A DNA stretch of 64,000 nt from Prostheceraeus crozeri (lineage: Eukaryota; Platyhelminthes; Polycladida; Euryleptidae): the NCBI GenBank assembly GCA_907163375.1, contig CAJQUW010015636.1, positions 124,001-188,000 of the forward strand, read 5' to 3'. A program made the translations under genes and the position numbers. Shown piece after piece: positions 63,971 through 64,000 of the stretch (position 1 is its first letter; every line of letters starts with the position of its first letter). The notes beneath the pieces were generated by a model. It was not told the origin of the DNA. It did no database searches and saw only the letters and a program-made list of their open reading frames with translations.

Positions 63971-64000
63971 GCCCCCCCCCCTCTGGAACGGCAGAGTGTC
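63971..64000. repeat. Hairpin-plus-C-run module matching the virus-like element's end
   Basis: A C10 run is followed by CTCTGGAACGGCAGAGTGTC, the inverse of the module at 10641-10672 (one base different in the hairpin loop). It interrupts the hAT transposase. It may be the terminus of a second virus-like element starting here. Confidence 0.5.

Larger units (their letters stand above)
61811..64000 (-). mobile_element. hAT element with left end in window, right end beyond
   Basis: The left end CAGGGTGTCAACTCG followed by ATATAGGA repeats (61811-61910) is of hAT type. A hAT-like transposase gene in minus orientation follows at 62871-63961 and is cut by another sequence at about 63970. Confidence 0.6.

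Overview
The window is genomic DNA of an invertebrate animal; the phylum cannot be resolved. It is AT-rich, has short GT-AG introns and AATAAA signals, and carries animal host genes (a TRP-like channel, the last exon of a myotubularin, a three-exon coiled-coil gene) in a sea of LINEs, hAT and Tc1 elements and tRNA-derived SINEs. No bacterial operons, rRNA or CRISPR were seen.

Positions 1 to about 10,670 hold one side of a Polinton/Maverick- or adintovirus-type virus-like element. Its reading frames are unbroken, unlike every other mobile element here. It encodes an adenain-type protease, an F54H12.2-like capsid protein, two basic virion-type proteins, an FtsK/HerA-type packaging ATPase, a DDE integrase with a C-terminal chromodomain, and several accessory proteins. 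The DNA polymerase is not in view; the element runs off the left edge. The most striking part is a plus-strand cassette (966-2212): two tandem paralogues with PC4-like features, then a 181-residue TATA-binding-protein homologue, partly overprinted on the second paralogue. Several genes of the element carry an octamer-like ATGCAAA(T) box shortly before their start codon. The outermost gene instead has CCAAT boxes, a TATA box and a 68-bp intron after a one-codon first exon, and a second compatible acceptor lies before an exonuclease-like gene. Together these suggest an element with early/late promoters and part of its own transcription apparatus.

Positions 10,690-17,160 hold two decayed LINEs. 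17,160-25,700 is mostly gene-free, with an RTE-type LINE scrap and a 1.97-kb hAT element. 25,713-31,019 is a three-exon host gene with a LINE scrap and a SINE in its first intron. A 594-bp hAT MITE follows, then an intronless TRP-like channel gene (33,085-34,848).

36,058-43,105 is a composite hAT element with perfect 8-bp target duplications. It contains a Tc1 element, which is itself split by a nearly intact LINE, plus a 1.6-kb inverted copy of a locus 13 kb away (55.5-57.1 kb). A 322-bp-arm foldback palindrome lies at 45,471-46,167. From 46.3 to 55.9 kb a LINE with a tRNA-like module in its 5' UTR is split by a 3.2-kb hAT element and by a 2.86-kb inverted-repeat element that itself contains a second copy of the MITE. 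A myotubularin terminal exon (minus strand) is at 58,804-59,409, and another hAT element runs from 61,811 to the right edge. That element is broken at about 63,970 by a sequence matching the end of the virus-like element, so a second copy probably starts there.
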